A DNA stretch of 64,000 nt from Alcaligenaceae bacterium (GTDB taxonomy: Bacteria > Pseudomonadota > Gammaproteobacteria > Burkholderiales > Burkholderiaceae_B): contig JAJUFT010000001.1 of assembly GCA_029263615.1 (NCBI GenBank), positions 23,388 through 87,387 of the forward strand. Direction: 5' to 3'. The notes beneath the pieces are model-generated. The model made no database searches. It had not been told where the DNA came from and saw only the letters and a program-made list of their open reading frames with translations. Both the position numbers and the translations under genes were made by a program. Below, piece after piece: positions 42,467 through 52,224 of the stretch; within the stretch, counting starts at the first letter, position 1, and the number at the start of each line of letters is the position of its first letter.

Positions 42467-43261
42467 ATGTTGAAGGCCGACAATCTCCACATCACGTTCA
42501 ACCCGGGTACGCCCATCGAAACCCGGGCGCTGCGCGGGCTTTCGCTGCACATCCCGCCCGGGCAGTTCGTCACCGTCATTGGCTCCAACGGGGCCGGCAA
42601 GTCGACGTTTCTGAACGCGGTATCGGGTGATCTTTCCGTCGATTCCGGCAGCATTGTCATCAATGGGCAGGACGTCACGCGTCAGCCGGTCTGGGAACGG
42701 GCCAGGCAGGTGGCGCGGGTGTTCCAGGACCCCATGGCGGGCACTTGCGAAGACCTCACCATTGAAGAAAACATGGCCCTGGCTCACGCCCGTGGGCAGC
42801 GCCGGGGGCTGAGCAAGGCCGTGAAGGCCGCCATGCGTGAAGACTTCCGTGCGCGGCTGGCCACCCTCGGTCTGGGGCTGGAAAATCGTCTCACGGACCG
42901 CATCGGCCTGCTCTCGGGCGGGCAGCGGCAGGCCGTCAGTCTGTTGATGGCGGCCCTGCAGCCCTCGCGCATTCTGCTGCTCGACGAGCACACGGCGGCC
43001 CTGGACCCCCGTACCGCCGATTTCGTTCTGCAGCAGACGGTCCGTATCGTGGCGGAGAACCAGCTCACCACCATGATGGTGACCCACAGCATGCGTCAGG
43101 CGCTGGATGTCGGCGAACGGACCATCATGCTGCATCAGGGTCAGGTGGTGCTCGACGTGGCTGGCGACGAACGTCGTGGCATGGAAGTCGAGGATCTGCT
43201 GCACATGTTCGAACGCGTGCGTGGCGAAAAACTCGCCGACGACGCGCTGCTGCTGAGCTGA
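42467..43261 (+). CDS. ABC transporter ATP-binding protein (TrpZ-like)
   Basis: GSNGAGKSTFLNAVSGDL, LSGGQRQAVSLLMAALQPSRILLLDEHTAALDPRTADFV. Confidence 0.92.
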   Translation: MLKADNLHITFNPGTPIETRALRGLSLHIPPGQFVTVIGSNGAGKSTFLNAVSGDLSVDSGSIVINGQDVTRQPVWERARQVARVFQDPMAGTCEDLTIEENMALAHARGQRRGLSKAVKAAMREDFRARLATLGLGLENRLTDRIGLLSGGQRQAVSLLMAALQPSRILLLDEHTAALDPRTADFVLQQTVRIVAENQLTTMMVTHSMRQALDVGERTIMLHQGQVVLDVAGDERRGMEVEDLLHMFERVRGEKLADDALLLS

Positions 43262-43361
43262 GAAGCCGAGATTGACGCGCGTGGAGGCCGGGCCAGTCTG
43301 ACCCGCTCCCGCGCGTCCCCTTTGCCGGAAAAACCCAAGGACCGCCATTGGCATGGGGTTT

Positions 43362-43390
43362 GCTGTGACATGCGCTGTTACGGTCACAGC
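43362..43390. promoter_or_regulatory. Three half-site repeat upstream of the EEP-clsB-ybhN cluster
   Basis: GCTGTGAC (43362-43369), GCTGTTAC (43374-43381), GTCACAGC inverted (43383-43390). Confidence 0.5.
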
Positions 43391-43398
43391 CCATTCGC

Positions 43399-44169
43399 AT
43401 GCGTACGGAAACCCCCCAGAATACTCTGCGCATATTGACGGTGAATGCTCACAAGGGCTTCACCTTTTTCAATCGCCGCTTCATCCTGCACGAACTGCGT
43501 GATGCCATTCGCGCCACGCACGCCGACATCGTTTTTCTGCAGGAAGTGCTCGGCGCGCATCATCGGCATGCCCGCCGCCTGGCGCGCTGGCCGACGCTCA
43601 GTCAATATGAATTCCTGGCAGACACGATCTGGCCGGAATTCGCCTATGGCCGCAACGCCGTCTATCCCCATGGTCATCACGGCAATGCGCTGCTCTCCAA
43701 ATTTCCCATCGCGTCCTACGACAACATCGATGTGTCCGTCGGCAAGCAGGAGCGGCGCGGCCTGCTTCACTGCGTGCTCAGGCCGCCCACGCTGGGGTTC
43801 GATCTCCACGCCATCTGCGTGCATCTGGGCCTGAAAGAGTCGCAGCGGCAGCCGCAGATCGACTCGCTGTGTGCCCTCATTGAAGAAAAGGTCCCCCGCG
43901 AAGCGCCCTTGTTCGTGGCAGGAGATTTCAACGACTGGCGCCTGCGCGCCCAGAAAAAGCTCGAGCGCTGCGCGGGCCTCAAGGAAATTCATTACGAAGG
44001 GCAGGGCCGGTTGGCCAGGACGTTTCCTGCCACGCTTCCTCTGTTTCACCTGGACCGCATCTATGTGCGCAATGTGCACCAGTGCAGGCCCATCCCGCTG
44101 TCCAGGCACCCTTGGGCGAAATTGTCTGATCATGCGCCACTTGCCGCAGAGGTATCGATATGCCTGTGA
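43399..44169 (+). CDS. ybhP: Endonuclease/exonuclease/phosphatase family protein (YbhP-like)
   Basis: RILTVNAHKGFTFFNRRFILHELRDAIR, FLQEVLG, GNALLSKFPI, FVAGDFNDW, LSDHAPLAAEV. Confidence 0.88.
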   Translation: MRTETPQNTLRILTVNAHKGFTFFNRRFILHELRDAIRATHADIVFLQEVLGAHHRHARRLARWPTLSQYEFLADTIWPEFAYGRNAVYPHGHHGNALLSKFPIASYDNIDVSVGKQERRGLLHCVLRPPTLGFDLHAICVHLGLKESQRQPQIDSLCALIEEKVPREAPLFVAGDFNDWRLRAQKKLERCAGLKEIHYEGQGRLARTFPATLPLFHLDRIYVRNVHQCRPIPLSRHPWAKLSDHAPLAAEVSICL

Positions 44170-45374
44170 AATGGACGGAAGGCAACGCGTTCGAATTGCT
44201 CGAGAACGGCGAGGAGTTTTTCCCCGCCGTATTCGAGGCCATTGCCGCCGCACAACGCAGCGTCGTCATCGAGACTTTCATCATCTTTGACGATGAGGTC
44301 GGCAGGGGCTTGCAGGAGGCCGTGGTGGACGCCGCGCGTCGCGGGGTTCAGGTGGACATCACGGTGGACGGTTACGGCACGGCCGATCTGCCGGATAGCT
44401 ATATTCAGTCGCTGACGGAAGCTGGGGTGAGGCTGCACCTGTTCGACCCGCAACCCAAGCGGCTGGGCTTTCGCACCAACCTGTTTCGCCGTCTGCACCG
44501 GAAGATCGTGCTCGTTGACGGAGAACTGGCGTTTGTGGGCGGAATCAATTTCGGTGCCGACCATCTGATTCGCACGGGTCCCCAGGCCAAACAGGACTAC
44601 GCTGTGGCGATCCGGGGGCCGGTCGTCGCGGACATCGAAGCCGACGCGCTGAAGCTGCTTTCGGCGTCGAACCTGGGGCGCTCGATCTGGCGCCGACTGA
44701 AGTGGCGTCGCCGCCCCAAGCAGGAAACGCCGGGTGGCATCGTCGCGGCCTGGGTGGCGCGTGACAACGATGAACACACCGATGACATCGAGCATCATTA
44801 TCGGTTCGTGATTCGTGCAGCCCAGAAGCAGGTCACCATCGCCAATGCGTACTTCTTTCCGGGGTACAAGCTGCTCAGGGACCTGCGCCGAGCCGCCAAG
44901 CGGGGCGTGGATGTCCGCCTGATCTTGCAGGGTGAGCCGGACATGCCCTGGGTGCGTTCCGCGGCCACGCTGCTCTACGACTACCTTCTGTCGGGTGGCG
45001 TGAAGATCTACGAATACTGCGAGCGCCCCTTTCACGGCAAGGTGGCCACCGTGGACGGTCAATGGGCCACTGTCGGCTCGAGCAACCTGGATCCCTTGAG
45101 TCTGGCGCTCAACCTGGAAGGGAATGTGATGATCCGCGATGCCGAATTCGCGGCCTGCCTGCAGGAGAAGCTCGATACACTCGTCGACAGCCAATGCCAG
45201 CTCATGGAGCGGGGCAGTCGGCCGCGACGCCGCCTGCAGCGCATGCTCGTCGGGGTGTTCGTCTTCCACTTCCTGAGGCGTTTTCCGGCCTGGGCCGGGC
45301 GCTTTCCGGCCCGGCAGCCGCGGCTCACCAGCGTGGCCGCAGACGTTGACGAGTTGCACGAGGTCAAGTCATGA
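44160..45374 (+). CDS. clsB: Cardiolipin synthase B
   Basis: Two HKD motifs: LHRKIVLVDGELAFVGGINF and FHGKVATVDGQWATVGSSNLDPLS. Confidence 0.94.
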   Translation: MPVKWTEGNAFELLENGEEFFPAVFEAIAAAQRSVVIETFIIFDDEVGRGLQEAVVDAARRGVQVDITVDGYGTADLPDSYIQSLTEAGVRLHLFDPQPKRLGFRTNLFRRLHRKIVLVDGELAFVGGINFGADHLIRTGPQAKQDYAVAIRGPVVADIEADALKLLSASNLGRSIWRRLKWRRRPKQETPGGIVAAWVARDNDEHTDDIEHHYRFVIRAAQKQVTIANAYFFPGYKLLRDLRRAAKRGVDVRLILQGEPDMPWVRSAATLLYDYLLSGGVKIYEYCERPFHGKVATVDGQWATVGSSNLDPLSLALNLEGNVMIRDAEFAACLQEKLDTLVDSQCQLMERGSRPRRRLQRMLVGVFVFHFLRRFPAWAGRFPARQPRLTSVAADVDELHEVKS

Positions 45375-46345
45375 CTAGGCCAGACGGCACACGCGGCTGG
45401 TTCCGCACCCATCGTGATCGCATCAAGCGCGTCGCCACCGGAGTTTTCGTGTGCGTCGTCATCGGCCTGCTGATTCGCGTGGGCATGACCATCGAGTGGG
45501 GCGAGGTGACCGACGCCATTCTGGAAACGAAAGCATCGGTGCTCTGGCTGGCCGTACCGCTGGTGATGGCGAGCTATGCCGTGTACGCGAGCTTCGACTT
45601 GCTTGGAAAATGGTACACGGGCCATGAGCTCCCATGGTGGCGGTGCATCAAGGTGGCCTTCATCAGCTATGCCTTCACCATGAACTTCAGTGCGGCAGTG
45701 GGCGGCGTGGCCATGCGTTTGCGTCTCTACGGGAAGCACGGCCTGAACCCCGGGGAGATCATGCGGGTCATGGGCCTGAGCATCACCACCAACTGGATCG
45801 GCTATTGCCTTTTGGCCGGCACCGTGTTCGTCTCGGGCGCGATTCAGCCGCCGGGGGAATGGGGGATCGGCGGGGGGCCGCTGCGCGCCATCGGGGCGGT
45901 CCTGATCGCGGTGGCGATGGCATATGTGGCACTCAGTGCATTCTCCAGACAGCGCAGCTGGAAAGTGCGCGATCATTCCATCGAGCTGCCTGAACTGCGC
46001 ATCGCGCTGCTGCAAATCGGCTTATCGGTCCTGAACTGGTCCTTGATGGGAGGGATCGTCTTCATCCTCATGCCGGGGGAGGTGGGCTACGCCACCATAC
46101 TGGGCACCTTGCTGATCGGGTCCGTGGTCGGTGCGGTGGCGCATATCCCCGGCGGGCTGGGCGTGACCGAATATGTGTTCATCACGCTACTGTCACCGGA
46201 AATACCGCGCCATCAGGTGCTGGGTGCCATCCTCGTGTATCGCGCCCTGTACTACCTGGCGCCGGTCGTGGTGGCGGGAAGCTGGTATCTGCTGATGGAG
46301 GCCCGTTCGGGCACGAGTAAGGCGCATGGCACGCAGGTTGCCTGA
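45371..46345 (+). CDS. ybhN: YbhN/UPF0104 (LPG synthase TM-like) membrane protein
   Basis: Multi-TM; SYAFTMNFSAAVGGVAMRLRLYGKHGLNPGEIMRVMGLSITTNWIGY, GGLGVTEYVFITLL; overlaps clsB by 4 bp. Confidence 0.9.
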   Translation: MTRPDGTRGWFRTHRDRIKRVATGVFVCVVIGLLIRVGMTIEWGEVTDAILETKASVLWLAVPLVMASYAVYASFDLLGKWYTGHELPWWRCIKVAFISYAFTMNFSAAVGGVAMRLRLYGKHGLNPGEIMRVMGLSITTNWIGYCLLAGTVFVSGAIQPPGEWGIGGGPLRAIGAVLIAVAMAYVALSAFSRQRSWKVRDHSIELPELRIALLQIGLSVLNWSLMGGIVFILMPGEVGYATILGTLLIGSVVGAVAHIPGGLGVTEYVFITLLSPEIPRHQVLGAILVYRALYYLAPVVVAGSWYLLMEARSGTSKAHGTQVA

Positions 46346-46381
46346 CTCCAGGCTGAACACCATCAACCACGGAGGTCTCAC

Positions 46382-46975
46382 ATGACCCTCATCATTGCCG
46401 CCCGATTCCCCACCTTCGATGCGGCGCATGCAGCCGCACAACGTCTTATGCAGGCGGGCGTGCCTGAAAGCGCCCTGCACGTCTTCTTCGTCAACCCGCC
46501 GGGAGCTCATGATCATTATGCCGTGGGTGGGGACCAGGCTGCCGACCCGGGCACGCGCGGGGCACCGAACAAGGCGCTGGGCATGGCCGCGCTTCTGGGC
46601 GCCATCGGTGCCGTGGCGGGGGGGATCATCGTGTCCACCTTCGCCGAGAGTTTCATCCCGATCATCGCTGGTGCCGGCGTGGGGGCTTATGTGGGGGCGC
46701 TGGCCGGTGCCGTCAGCGGCATGGACAGACGCCGGGCTCGGGTGGATCAACCTGCCCGCCCCACGCAGCGAGGTGAAGGACGTCCGTCGGGTGTCATGCT
46801 GGCCGTGAACGCCGAGGCGGCGCGGGAACAGCATATCGTCGGCATCCTGCGCGAAGCGGGAGGTGAAGCGATCGAAAGGGCACAGGGGCGCTGGCGTGAC
46901 GGAGCATGGGAAGACTTCGACCCCCTCAAGCCGCCGGTACCTCAAAGTGCGCAGGACGCGTCATCCCGACCTTGA
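46382..46975 (+). CDS. Hypothetical glycine-zipper membrane protein with flanking soluble segments
   Basis: GMAALLGAIGAVAGGIIVSTFAESFIPIIAGAGVGAYVGALAGAVSGM; N-terminal TLIIAARFPTFDAAHAAAQRLMQAGV and C-terminal VMLAVNAEAAREQHIVGILREAGGE. Confidence 0.75.
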   Translation: MTLIIAARFPTFDAAHAAAQRLMQAGVPESALHVFFVNPPGAHDHYAVGGDQAADPGTRGAPNKALGMAALLGAIGAVAGGIIVSTFAESFIPIIAGAGVGAYVGALAGAVSGMDRRRARVDQPARPTQRGEGRPSGVMLAVNAEAAREQHIVGILREAGGEAIERAQGRWRDGAWEDFDPLKPPVPQSAQDASSRP

Positions 46976-47033
46976 CGCCTTGAATGTGCGGACGGGCGGG
47001 CGCCCCACCCACCATGACGAGACGGCAACACGA

Positions 47034-47060
47034 ACGGGCCGCCCGATGAGGGCGGCCCGT
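47034..47060. terminator. Strong hairpin between convergent genes (probable bidirectional terminator, weak T-tract)
   Basis: ACGGGCCGCCC-GATGA-GGGCGGCCCGT, 11-bp perfect stem. Confidence 0.6.
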
Positions 47061-47076
47061 CAAATTCCCGCAGTGC

Positions 47077-47565
47077 TTAGCGGGCCGGGTATGCCGGCGC
47101 GTAGGGGGTGGGTTGAGTCGGGGGATAGGGGGCTGGCTGGACTTGCGGCTGCGCGGCCGGGTAGGGTGCATGGACGGCCGGCTGCGGCGCGACTTGCGCA
47201 TTGGGCTGCACCTGGATGTCATAGTCGACCGAGCGGACTCCAGTGACGTCGCGGGCCGCCTGGACGACATTTCGCGCGGCCACATCAGACACGGCCATGC
47301 CGCGCAGGGTGACCACGCCGTCAAAGGTGGAAATTTGCAAGGTTTGCGGATAGATGCCCGGCACGCTGAGTACGGCGGCCTGTACGCGATTTGAGATTGA
47401 GGCGTCTTCGTTGTACTGGGCAGGGCTGCGCGCGTTGGGGGGGGCGACGCGCGGCGGATTTTCGGGGGGATAATGATCGGCGGTGGGGGCAGGGCTGCCA
47501 CACGCTGCCAACAGGCCCAGACTCAGGGCGGCAAGCAGGGCAACGTTCCTCGTGGATGTACGCAT
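47077..47565 (-). CDS. BON-domain lipoprotein with Pro/Tyr/Gln-rich C-terminal tail
   Basis: Lipobox SLGLLAACG; BON region SISNRVQAAVLSVPGIYPQTLQISTFDGVVTLRGMAVSDVAARNVVQAARDVTGVRSVDYDIQV. Confidence 0.88.
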   Translation of the reverse strand: MRTSTRNVALLAALSLGLLAACGSPAPTADHYPPENPPRVAPPNARSPAQYNEDASISNRVQAAVLSVPGIYPQTLQISTFDGVVTLRGMAVSDVAARNVVQAARDVTGVRSVDYDIQVQPNAQVAPQPAVHAPYPAAQPQVQPAPYPPTQPTPYAPAYPAR

Positions 47566-47769
47566 GTCCGGTTCTCCTTATGCGGAAGCCAGCAAAACGC
47601 TGTGCAGGGACAAATGGCAAGCTGCATGCCGCCAACATCTGGCGCCGCCGGAAACGGTTGGAACCCGCTTTCGCTTTATACTTGCAGCTTTTCCGATTGT
47701 TTGGTCGGCGGCATGTCGGGGACCGGAGTGATCCTCTCGGGCGACGCGCCGGCTCTGATAGGGGGTTGT

Positions 47770-49014
47770 ATGTCCTTGCTTGGCCTGTCGTACAGACGGA
47801 TGATCATGGCACTGTCCGTGATCGCATCGGGAGCGCTGGCTGCGTGTGGCGATGAACCTAAGCAACAGGGGATGCCCGCCGGCATGAAAATCCCGGTGAG
47901 CGTCATTACGGTAGAGCCGACGCCCACCGAAGTCTATGCGCAGTTACCCGGGCGTGTGGAGGCCATCAAGGACGCCCAGATCCGTGCGCGCGTCACCGGC
48001 ATCGTCAAGGAAATCAACTTCGAGCAGGGCAGCGAGGTCAAAGAGGGCCAGCTGCTGTTCACTATCGACCCGGCACCGTATGAAGCCGAGCTGAACCGCG
48101 CCCGCGCCGACTTGCAGCGCGCCGAAGCGGATGCCGGCGCCGCCCGGCTGCAGGCCGATCGCTACGCGAAGCTGGTGAAGTCCAATGCCATCAGCCGGCA
48201 GGAATACGACAATGCCGTCGCAGCGGCCAAGCAGGCCGAAGCCGCCATCGCCGCCGCCCGGGCCGCGGTTCAGTCAGCCGAAATCAATCTGGGCTACACG
48301 CGCGTCGAATCGCCCATCGACGGGCGCATTGGCAAGTCGATGGTTACCGAGGGGGCCTTGGTGAGCGCTCAGAACGCCACACAAATGGCGACGGTGCAGC
48401 AGCTCAGCCGTGTGTACGTTGATATCACGCGCTCCACCTCGCAGCTGGCCACGCTTCGCAAGGCCCTCGAGGCCGGCATTTTGAAACAGAATACCGATGG
48501 CCATGTCGCGGTCCAGATCATTCTCGAAGACGGCACCCTGTACCCGCTCGAAGGTCGGCTGCTGTTCTCCGGCGTGACCGTGGATCCTTCCACGGGGCAG
48601 GTGACCCTGCGGGCGGAATTCGACAATCCCGACGAAATTCTCCTGCCCGGCATGTATGTCCGCGTGCGGGTGCAGCAGGGCACGGACGAGCAGGCGCTGC
48701 TGGTGCCCATGCAGGCCATTCAGCGCACGCCGGACGGTCTGAATACGCTGATGGTGGTGCGTGACGGGGTCGTGGCGCCGGTGGCGGTCGCCATTGGCCC
48801 GGAAATTGACGGCAAGGCGCTGATCTACAAGGGCCTGAACCCGGGCGATGTCGTGATCGTGGAAGGATTCCAGAAGATTCGTCCGGGAGCACCAGTGCAG
48901 CCCATGCCCTGGAACCCGGGCATCAAGAAGCAGAACGGCCAGAACGGGCAGGGCGGTCCGAATGGCCAAGCCGGGCAGGGGCAGCAGGCAGCTGACACCC
49001 CGGCCAAAGGTTGA
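47770..49014 (+). CDS. RND efflux periplasmic adaptor subunit (MFP, AcrA/MexA-like lipoprotein)
   Basis: Lipobox SGALAACG; YAQLPGRVEAIKDAQIRARVTGIVKEINFEQGSEVKEGQLLFTIDPAPYEAELNRA. Confidence 0.95.
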   Translation: MSLLGLSYRRMIMALSVIASGALAACGDEPKQQGMPAGMKIPVSVITVEPTPTEVYAQLPGRVEAIKDAQIRARVTGIVKEINFEQGSEVKEGQLLFTIDPAPYEAELNRARADLQRAEADAGAARLQADRYAKLVKSNAISRQEYDNAVAAAKQAEAAIAAARAAVQSAEINLGYTRVESPIDGRIGKSMVTEGALVSAQNATQMATVQQLSRVYVDITRSTSQLATLRKALEAGILKQNTDGHVAVQIILEDGTLYPLEGRLLFSGVTVDPSTGQVTLRAEFDNPDEILLPGMYVRVRVQQGTDEQALLVPMQAIQRTPDGLNTLMVVRDGVVAPVAVAIGPEIDGKALIYKGLNPGDVVIVEGFQKIRPGAPVQPMPWNPGIKKQNGQNGQGGPNGQAGQGQQAADTPAKG

Positions 49015-49023
49015 GGAGGACAC

Positions 49024-52000
49024 ATGCCGCTGTTCTTCATTGATCGACCCATCTTTGCCTGGGTGGTGGCCCTGGGGGTGATGCTGGCCGGCCTGCTGGC
49101 CTTGCCCAACATGCCTGTCGCCCAGTACCCGGACGTCGCCCCGCCGACCATCAACATCCAGGCAACGTATCCCGGCGCCTCCGCCGAAGACGTCTCCACC
49201 TCGGTCGCGAGCGTGATCGAGAACGAATTGAACGGTGCCAAGGGCCTGCTCTATTACGAATCGGTCAGTGACTCCAATGGCCAGATGGAACTGAAGGTCA
49301 CCTTCGAGCCCGGCACCGACCCGGACATGGCGCAGGTGGACGTTCAGAACCGGATCTCCAACATCACGTCCTCACTGCCCGCTGCCGTGGTCCAGCAGGG
49401 CCTGAAAGTGTCGCAGGTGAACACGGGCTTCCTGCTGGTGGTGACCCTGTCTTCCACCGACGGTTCGGTCAGCGCACAGGCGCTGGCCGACTACATCACC
49501 CGCAACCTGCAGAACCCGATTTCCCGGGTCGAAGGGGTGGGGCGCTTTCAGCTTTTCGAATCCCCCCGGGCGATGCGGATCTGGGTGGATCCCGACAAGC
49601 TGGTGGGTTTCAACCTGAGCATGGCGGAAGTCAATGCGGCCATTCAGGCGCAGAATCGTCTGGTGCCCGGTGGCGTCCTCGGTGCTCCGCCCAACCCGGC
49701 CAGCCAGCGCACCTCTGCTCCGATCGTGGTGAACGGGGAGCTGGCCACGGTCGAAGAATTCAGCAACATCATCCTCCGCTCCAATCTCGACGGCTCGACG
49801 GTGAAGCTGTCCGACGTGGCGCGCATCGAGGTGGGGTCTGACAACTACATGTTCGGGGCGCGGCTCAATGGCAAACCGACGGCCGCCTTCGCCATCTCGC
49901 TGACTCCCGAGGCCAATGCACTGTCGACCGCCGAGGGCGTGAAGGAACGCATGCAGGAGCTCTCGCAGCTCTTCCCCGAGAACATCACTTACGCAATTCC
50001 CTACGACACCTCGCCCTATGTGTCCCTGTCCATCGAGCAGGTGCTGCACACCCTGTTCGAGGCCATGCTGCTGGTGTTCGTGGTGATGTTCGTATTCCTG
50101 CAGAACGTACGCTATACGGTGATTCCGGCGCTGGTGGTGCCTGTGGCCATGCTGGGCGCCTTCGCCGTCATGCACGCGTTGGGGATGTCGGTCAACGTGC
50201 TCACCATGTTCGCCATGGTGCTGGCCATCGGGATTCTGGTGGACGATGCCATCGTGGTGGTGGAAAACGTCGAACGCATCATGGTCGAGGAAGGCCTGCC
50301 CCCGCGCGAGGCGACTCGGCGGGCCATGCCGCAGATTTCGGGCGCGATCGTCGGCATCACGCTCGTGCTGTCCGCGGTGTTCCTGCCGCTCGCCTTCATG
50401 AGCGGTTCGGTGGGCGTGATCTACCGTCAGTTTGCGGTGGCCATGGCCGTGTCCATCATGTTCTCCGGCTTTCTGGCGCTCTCATTCACGCCGGCGCTGT
50501 GCGCCACGCTGCTCAAGCCGATTCCCAAGGGGCATCATGAAACCAAGCGAGGATTCTTCGGCTGGTTCAACCGTTCGTTCGATCGGGTGACCCGGCGCTA
50601 TGAATCCTGGGTGGGTCGCAGTCTCAAGCGCGGCGGCCGCATGATGTTCATTTTTGTGGCCATGGTGGCGCTGCTGGGCTGGATGTACTTCCGTCTGCCC
50701 ACCGGCTTCCTGCCCGAGGAAGATCAGGGCTATGTGATTGCGAATATCGAGCTGCCGGCCGGCTCCACGGCCAACCGCACGATCGAGGTCATCGAGAAGG
50801 TTGAAGCCTTCTTTAGCCAGCAGCCGCAGGTGGAGAACATCATCACCGTGCAGGGCTTCAGTTTCAACGGAAACGGCCTGAACTCCGCCATTGCCTTCGT
50901 GCCGCTGAAAGACTTTTCCGAGCGCAAGGGCCCGGAGAACTCCGCCCAGGCCCTGTCGGCCAAGGCGGTGCAGAACCTGCTGTTCGGCATTCCGGACGCC
51001 ATGGTGTTCTCCATCGTGCCGCCCGCCATCTCGGCCCTGGGCAATGCTTCGGGCTTCGACATGCGCCTGGAGGACCGCGGTGGCATGGGGCATGAGGCCC
51101 TGATGGCCGCCACCCAGGAGCTGCTCATGAAGGCGTCGCAGAGCCCCGTGCTGCGCGATGTCCGCCTGACCGGCCTGGCCGGCGGTTCGCAGCTCGAGAT
51201 CACAATCGATCGCGAGAAAGCCGCCGCCCTGGGCGTGGACTTTTCCGAAGTGGCGACCCTCATCAGCACGTCGTTGGGCTCGGCCTTCGTGGGCAAGTTC
51301 ACGAACCAGGGCTGGGTGCAGAACGTGTGGGTGCAGGCTGATGAAGCCTACCGGATGACGCCGGAAAAGATCCTCAGTCTGAATGCCCGCAACAATCAGG
51401 GGGGCATGGTTCCACTCTCGTCCTTCGTGTCGCTTGAGTGGGCACCCGGTTCCACCCAGATCGTGCGCTACAACAGCTATCCGGCCAGCCGTATCGGCGG
51501 CAGCCCGGCAGAGGGCTACTCGTCGGGGCAGGCCATGGCGGAAATGGAACGTCTGGTGAGCGAGCTGCCCACGGGCTTCTCCGCCGAATGGACCGGTCTT
51601 TCGTATCAGGAAATCCAGGCGGGCAATCAGACGGCCATTCTGCTGGGCCTGGCGGTGCTGGTGGTCTTCATGATTCTGTCTGCGCTGTACGAGAGCTGGG
51701 CCATTCCGCTCGCCGTCATGCTGGCCGTGCCCCTGGGCATGCTGGGAGCGGTGCTCATGGTGACGGGCGTGGGCATGGTCAATGACGTCTACTTCCAGGT
51801 GGGCATGGTGACGGTGATCGGTCTTTCGGCCAAGAATGCGATTCTGATCGTGGAGTTTGCCAAAGACGCCTACGCAGCCGGCGGGAACCTGCTGGAGTCG
51901 ACCATCGAAGCGGCACGGCTGCGTTTCCGGCCCATTCTCATGACGTCCTTCGCGTTCATTCTCGGCGTCGTGCCGCTGACGCTGGCCACCGGCGCGGGTG

Positions 52001-52224
52001 CGGCCAGCCAGAATGCGGTCGGCTTCGGGGTGCTGGGTGGTATGCTGGCGGCGACGCCTCTGGCGGTGCTGTTCGTGCCCACCTTCTTCGTCGTCATTTT
52101 GTCCATCTTCAAGACCCGACCCAAACTGCTTGGGGCTCACGCACAGCATGCTGCGCCGGAGGCCGTGGCGGTCACAGGCCCATCTGACGATGGTTCGAAG
52201 TCCACAGACAAGTATTCCTCATGA
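49024..52224 (+). CDS. RND efflux permease, HAE-1 family (AcrB/MexB-like)
   Basis: 1066 aa; MPLFFIDRPIFAWVVALGVMLAGLLALPNMPVAQYPDVAPPTINIQATYPGASAEDV. Confidence 0.97.
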   Translation: MPLFFIDRPIFAWVVALGVMLAGLLALPNMPVAQYPDVAPPTINIQATYPGASAEDVSTSVASVIENELNGAKGLLYYESVSDSNGQMELKVTFEPGTDPDMAQVDVQNRISNITSSLPAAVVQQGLKVSQVNTGFLLVVTLSSTDGSVSAQALADYITRNLQNPISRVEGVGRFQLFESPRAMRIWVDPDKLVGFNLSMAEVNAAIQAQNRLVPGGVLGAPPNPASQRTSAPIVVNGELATVEEFSNIILRSNLDGSTVKLSDVARIEVGSDNYMFGARLNGKPTAAFAISLTPEANALSTAEGVKERMQELSQLFPENITYAIPYDTSPYVSLSIEQVLHTLFEAMLLVFVVMFVFLQNVRYTVIPALVVPVAMLGAFAVMHALGMSVNVLTMFAMVLAIGILVDDAIVVVENVERIMVEEGLPPREATRRAMPQISGAIVGITLVLSAVFLPLAFMSGSVGVIYRQFAVAMAVSIMFSGFLALSFTPALCATLLKPIPKGHHETKRGFFGWFNRSFDRVTRRYESWVGRSLKRGGRMMFIFVAMVALLGWMYFRLPTGFLPEEDQGYVIANIELPAGSTANRTIEVIEKVEAFFSQQPQVENIITVQGFSFNGNGLNSAIAFVPLKDFSERKGPENSAQALSAKAVQNLLFGIPDAMVFSIVPPAISALGNASGFDMRLEDRGGMGHEALMAATQELLMKASQSPVLRDVRLTGLAGGSQLEITIDREKAAALGVDFSEVATLISTSLGSAFVGKFTNQGWVQNVWVQADEAYRMTPEKILSLNARNNQGGMVPLSSFVSLEWAPGSTQIVRYNSYPASRIGGSPAEGYSSGQAMAEMERLVSELPTGFSAEWTGLSYQEIQAGNQTAILLGLAVLVVFMILSALYESWAIPLAVMLAVPLGMLGAVLMVTGVGMVNDVYFQVGMVTVIGLSAKNAILIVEFAKDAYAAGGNLLESTIEAARLRFRPILMTSFAFILGVVPLTLATGAGAASQNAVGFGVLGGMLAATPLAVLFVPTFFVVILSIFKTRPKLLGAHAQHAAPEAVAVTGPSDDGSKSTDKYSS

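Noticed and set aside
50482-52149. 555-aa minus-strand ORF antisense to the RND permease
   Set aside because: GC-driven open antisense frame, no recognisable domain.
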